In this document: in pieces, positions 4,517 through 5,708 of the stretch
Layout of the letters: every line of letters begins with the position of its first letter
Numbering within the stretch: the stretch's first letter is position 1
Position numbers and translations under genes: made by a program
Source of the DNA: Pseudomonadota bacterium
GTDB taxonomy: Bacteria > Pseudomonadota > Gammaproteobacteria > Xanthomonadales > Rhodanobacteraceae
Direction: 5' to 3'
DNA length: 5,708 nucleotides
NCBI GenBank assembly: GCA_021787175.1
Contig: JAJYMF010000193.1
Coordinates: 1 to 5,708, forward strand
Notes under the pieces: generated by a model
Databases searched by the model: none
Told to the model about the DNA's origin: nothing
What the model saw: only the letters and a program-made list of their open reading frames with translations

Positions 4517-5708
4517 GTGAAACGCACGCTGCTTGCTCTGTCGATCACCACGCTGCTCGTCACCGCGTCTCCGCGGCTGCATGCCGAGGACGCCGCTGCC
4601 GGCAAGGCGGCGACGCAGAAGGAAACCACCGCGGCGCCGGTGCCGAAGGAAACCTCGGTCGTGACGCACGGCAGCGTCACCATCAACGGCCAGGACATCC
4701 GCTACACCGCCACCGCCGGCACCCTGCTGATCCGCAACGACAAGGGCGAGCCGGTGGCGAGCATGTTCTATGTCGCCTACACGCGCGACGGCGACAAGGA
4801 CATGGCCAAGCGGCCGGTCACTTTTCTGTACAACGGCGGCCCTGGCTCGTCGTCGATCTGGCTGCACATGGGCGCGTTCGGCCCGATGCGCGTGGTGGTC
4901 GGCGACGGCGCCTCGACCCCGCCGCCGCCCTACGATCTGGTGGCCAACCACCACAGCATCCTCGACAAGACCGATCTGGTCTTCATCGATGCGATCGGTA
5001 CCGGCTACAGCACCATCGTCGGCACCGGCAAGGACAAGGACTTCTGGGGCGTGGACGAGGACGTGCGTTCGTTCGCCGATTTCATCCAGCGCTACATCAC
5101 CGTCGACAACCGCTGGAACTCGCCCAAGTTTCTCTACGGCGAAAGCTACGGCACCACGCGCTCGGCGGCGCTGGCCGAATACCTGCAGGAGCACGGCATC
5201 GCCGTCAACGGCGTCGTGCTGCAGTCCTCGATCCTCAATTACGGCCTGCTGATGCCGGGCCAGGACACCAAGTACGAACTGTACCTGCCGACCTACGCGG
5301 CGATCGCCTGGTACCACAACAAGCTGCCCAGCAAGCCCGCCGATCTGGCGACCTTCCTGGACCAGGTGCGCCACTTCGCCGACACCGACTACGCGCGCGC
5401 GCTGGCGCAGGGCGAGAACCTGCCGGCCGCCGAGGCGGATGCCATCGCGCAGAAGCTGCACGAGTACACGGGTCTGCCGGTGGAATACATCGAGCGCGCC
5501 AACCTGCGCATCGAGGCCAGCAACTTCCGCAAGGAGCTGATGCTGCCCGAACGCGAAAGCATCGGCCGCTATGACGGTCGTTATGCCGGTTACAACATCA
5601 ACTCGATCTCGGCCACGCCGGATTTCGATCCCTCCGATGCCTTCATCACCCCGGCCTATACCGCTGCATTCAACTGGTACGTCACCAACGTGCTCAAGTA
5701 CAAGTACG
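4517..5708 (+). CDS. Secreted serine carboxypeptidase, peptidase family S10 (3' end outside window)
   Basis: The first 397 codons are present and the frame stays open to the right edge. Family S10 enzymes are alpha/beta-hydrolases that remove C-terminal residues from peptides, usually at acidic pH, with a Ser-Asp-His triad. Residues 1-23 form a Sec signal peptide: MKRT, a hydrophobic LLALSITTLLVTA core, and LHA before a likely cleavage at A23/E24, so the enzyme is expected in the periplasm or outside. A Thr/Ala/Lys-rich linker (24-48) follows. VTFLYNGGPGSSSIWLHMG (101-119) is the oxyanion-hole region, and FLYGESYGTTR (205-215) holds the nucleophile Ser210 in GESYG. WNSPKFL just before it is typical of bacterial S10 proteins. 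The catalytic Asp and His expected in the C-terminal part are not visible. The gene starts with GTG, which simple ATG-based gene finding would miss. It is divergent from fadD. The substrate is unknown. Confidence 0.93.
   Translation, partial: MKRTLLALSITTLLVTASPRLHAEDAAAGKAATQKETTAAPVPKETSVVTHGSVTINGQDIRYTATAGTLLIRNDKGEPVASMFYVAYTRDGDKDMAKRPVTFLYNGGPGSSSIWLHMGAFGPMRVVVGDGASTPPPPYDLVANHHSILDKTDLVFIDAIGTGYSTIVGTGKDKDFWGVDEDVRSFADFIQRYITVDNRWNSPKFLYGESYGTTRSAALAEYLQEHGIAVNGVVLQSSILNYGLLMPGQDTKYELYLPTYAAIAWYHNKLPSKPADLATFLDQVRHFADTDYARALAQGENLPAAEADAIAQKLHEYTGLPVEYIERANLRIEASNFRKELMLPERESIGRYDGRYAGYNINSISATPDFDPSDAFITPAYTAAFNWYVTNVLKYKY

Noticed and set aside
4460..5461. Long minus-strand open frame (333 codons) opposite the S10 gene
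   Set aside because: It mirrors the S10 coding frame, which has a signal peptide, the GGPGSSS and GESYG motifs and a ribosome binding site. The antisense product is low-complexity Val/Arg/Gly-rich.
4495..5574. Plus-strand ATG-started open frame (359 codons) overlapping the S10 gene
   Set aside because: It is in a different frame from the S10 protein and its translation is Arg/His-rich without motifs. The true gene starts with GTG at 4517.
1..5708. CRISPR array, tRNA, rRNA, insertion sequence or phage genes
   Set aside because: No regularly spaced repeats, no cloverleaf-like sequence, no transposase or phage motif on either strand.

Overview
The window is GC-rich, tightly packed bacterial chromosome with strong GC bias at third codon positions. 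The gene set suggests a gammaproteobacterium, probably of the Xanthomonadales (Lysobacterales) type. The reasons are a condensin-type scpA-scpB-rluB cluster in place of E. coli-type MukBEF, a FadD close to the gammaproteobacterial type, and a secreted bacterial S10 carboxypeptidase. This placement is inferred from gene content and protein style. No rRNA or other marker gene is present.

Layout: (1) Positions 1-1661, minus strand, hold a compact operon read right to left: scpA (kleisin), scpB (winged-helix partner) and the first 31 codons of rluB (23S rRNA pseudouridine synthase), which continues beyond the left edge. scpA and scpB are 4 nt apart. scpB and rluB overlap as ATGA. (2) Positions 1662-2131 are a 470-nt non-coding spacer between the divergent scpA and pilZ-like genes. 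It holds a good match to a sigma-54 (RpoN) -24/-12 promoter aimed at the PilZ gene, with a short dyad and a direct repeat upstream. (3) Positions 2132-2482, plus strand, encode a small single-domain PilZ protein. (4) Positions 2609-4285, minus strand, hold a full-length fadD, convergent with the PilZ gene. (5) Positions 4286-4516 are a divergent promoter region. (6) From 4517 to the right edge, plus strand, is the 5' part of a secreted serine carypeptidase-type (family S10 serine carboxypeptidase) gene with a GTG start. The third of the gene carrying the catalytic Asp and His lies outside the window.

How they work together: ScpA and ScpB bind the SMC ATPase to form the chromosome-organising condensin, and RluB modifies 23S rRNA, so the left operon is housekeeping. 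The PilZ protein is a likely cyclic-di-GMP effector or adaptor, and its apparent RpoN control would tie it to motility, pili or surface behaviour. FadD activates imported fatty acids, and the S10 enzyme would trim peptides outside the cytoplasm; these two share only a divergent spacer. I see no mobile element, CRISPR array, tRNA or rRNA. No clearly new multi-gene system is visible. The least routine signal is the sigma-54 promoter arrangement in front of a PilZ gene whose first c-di-GMP-binding motif is altered.
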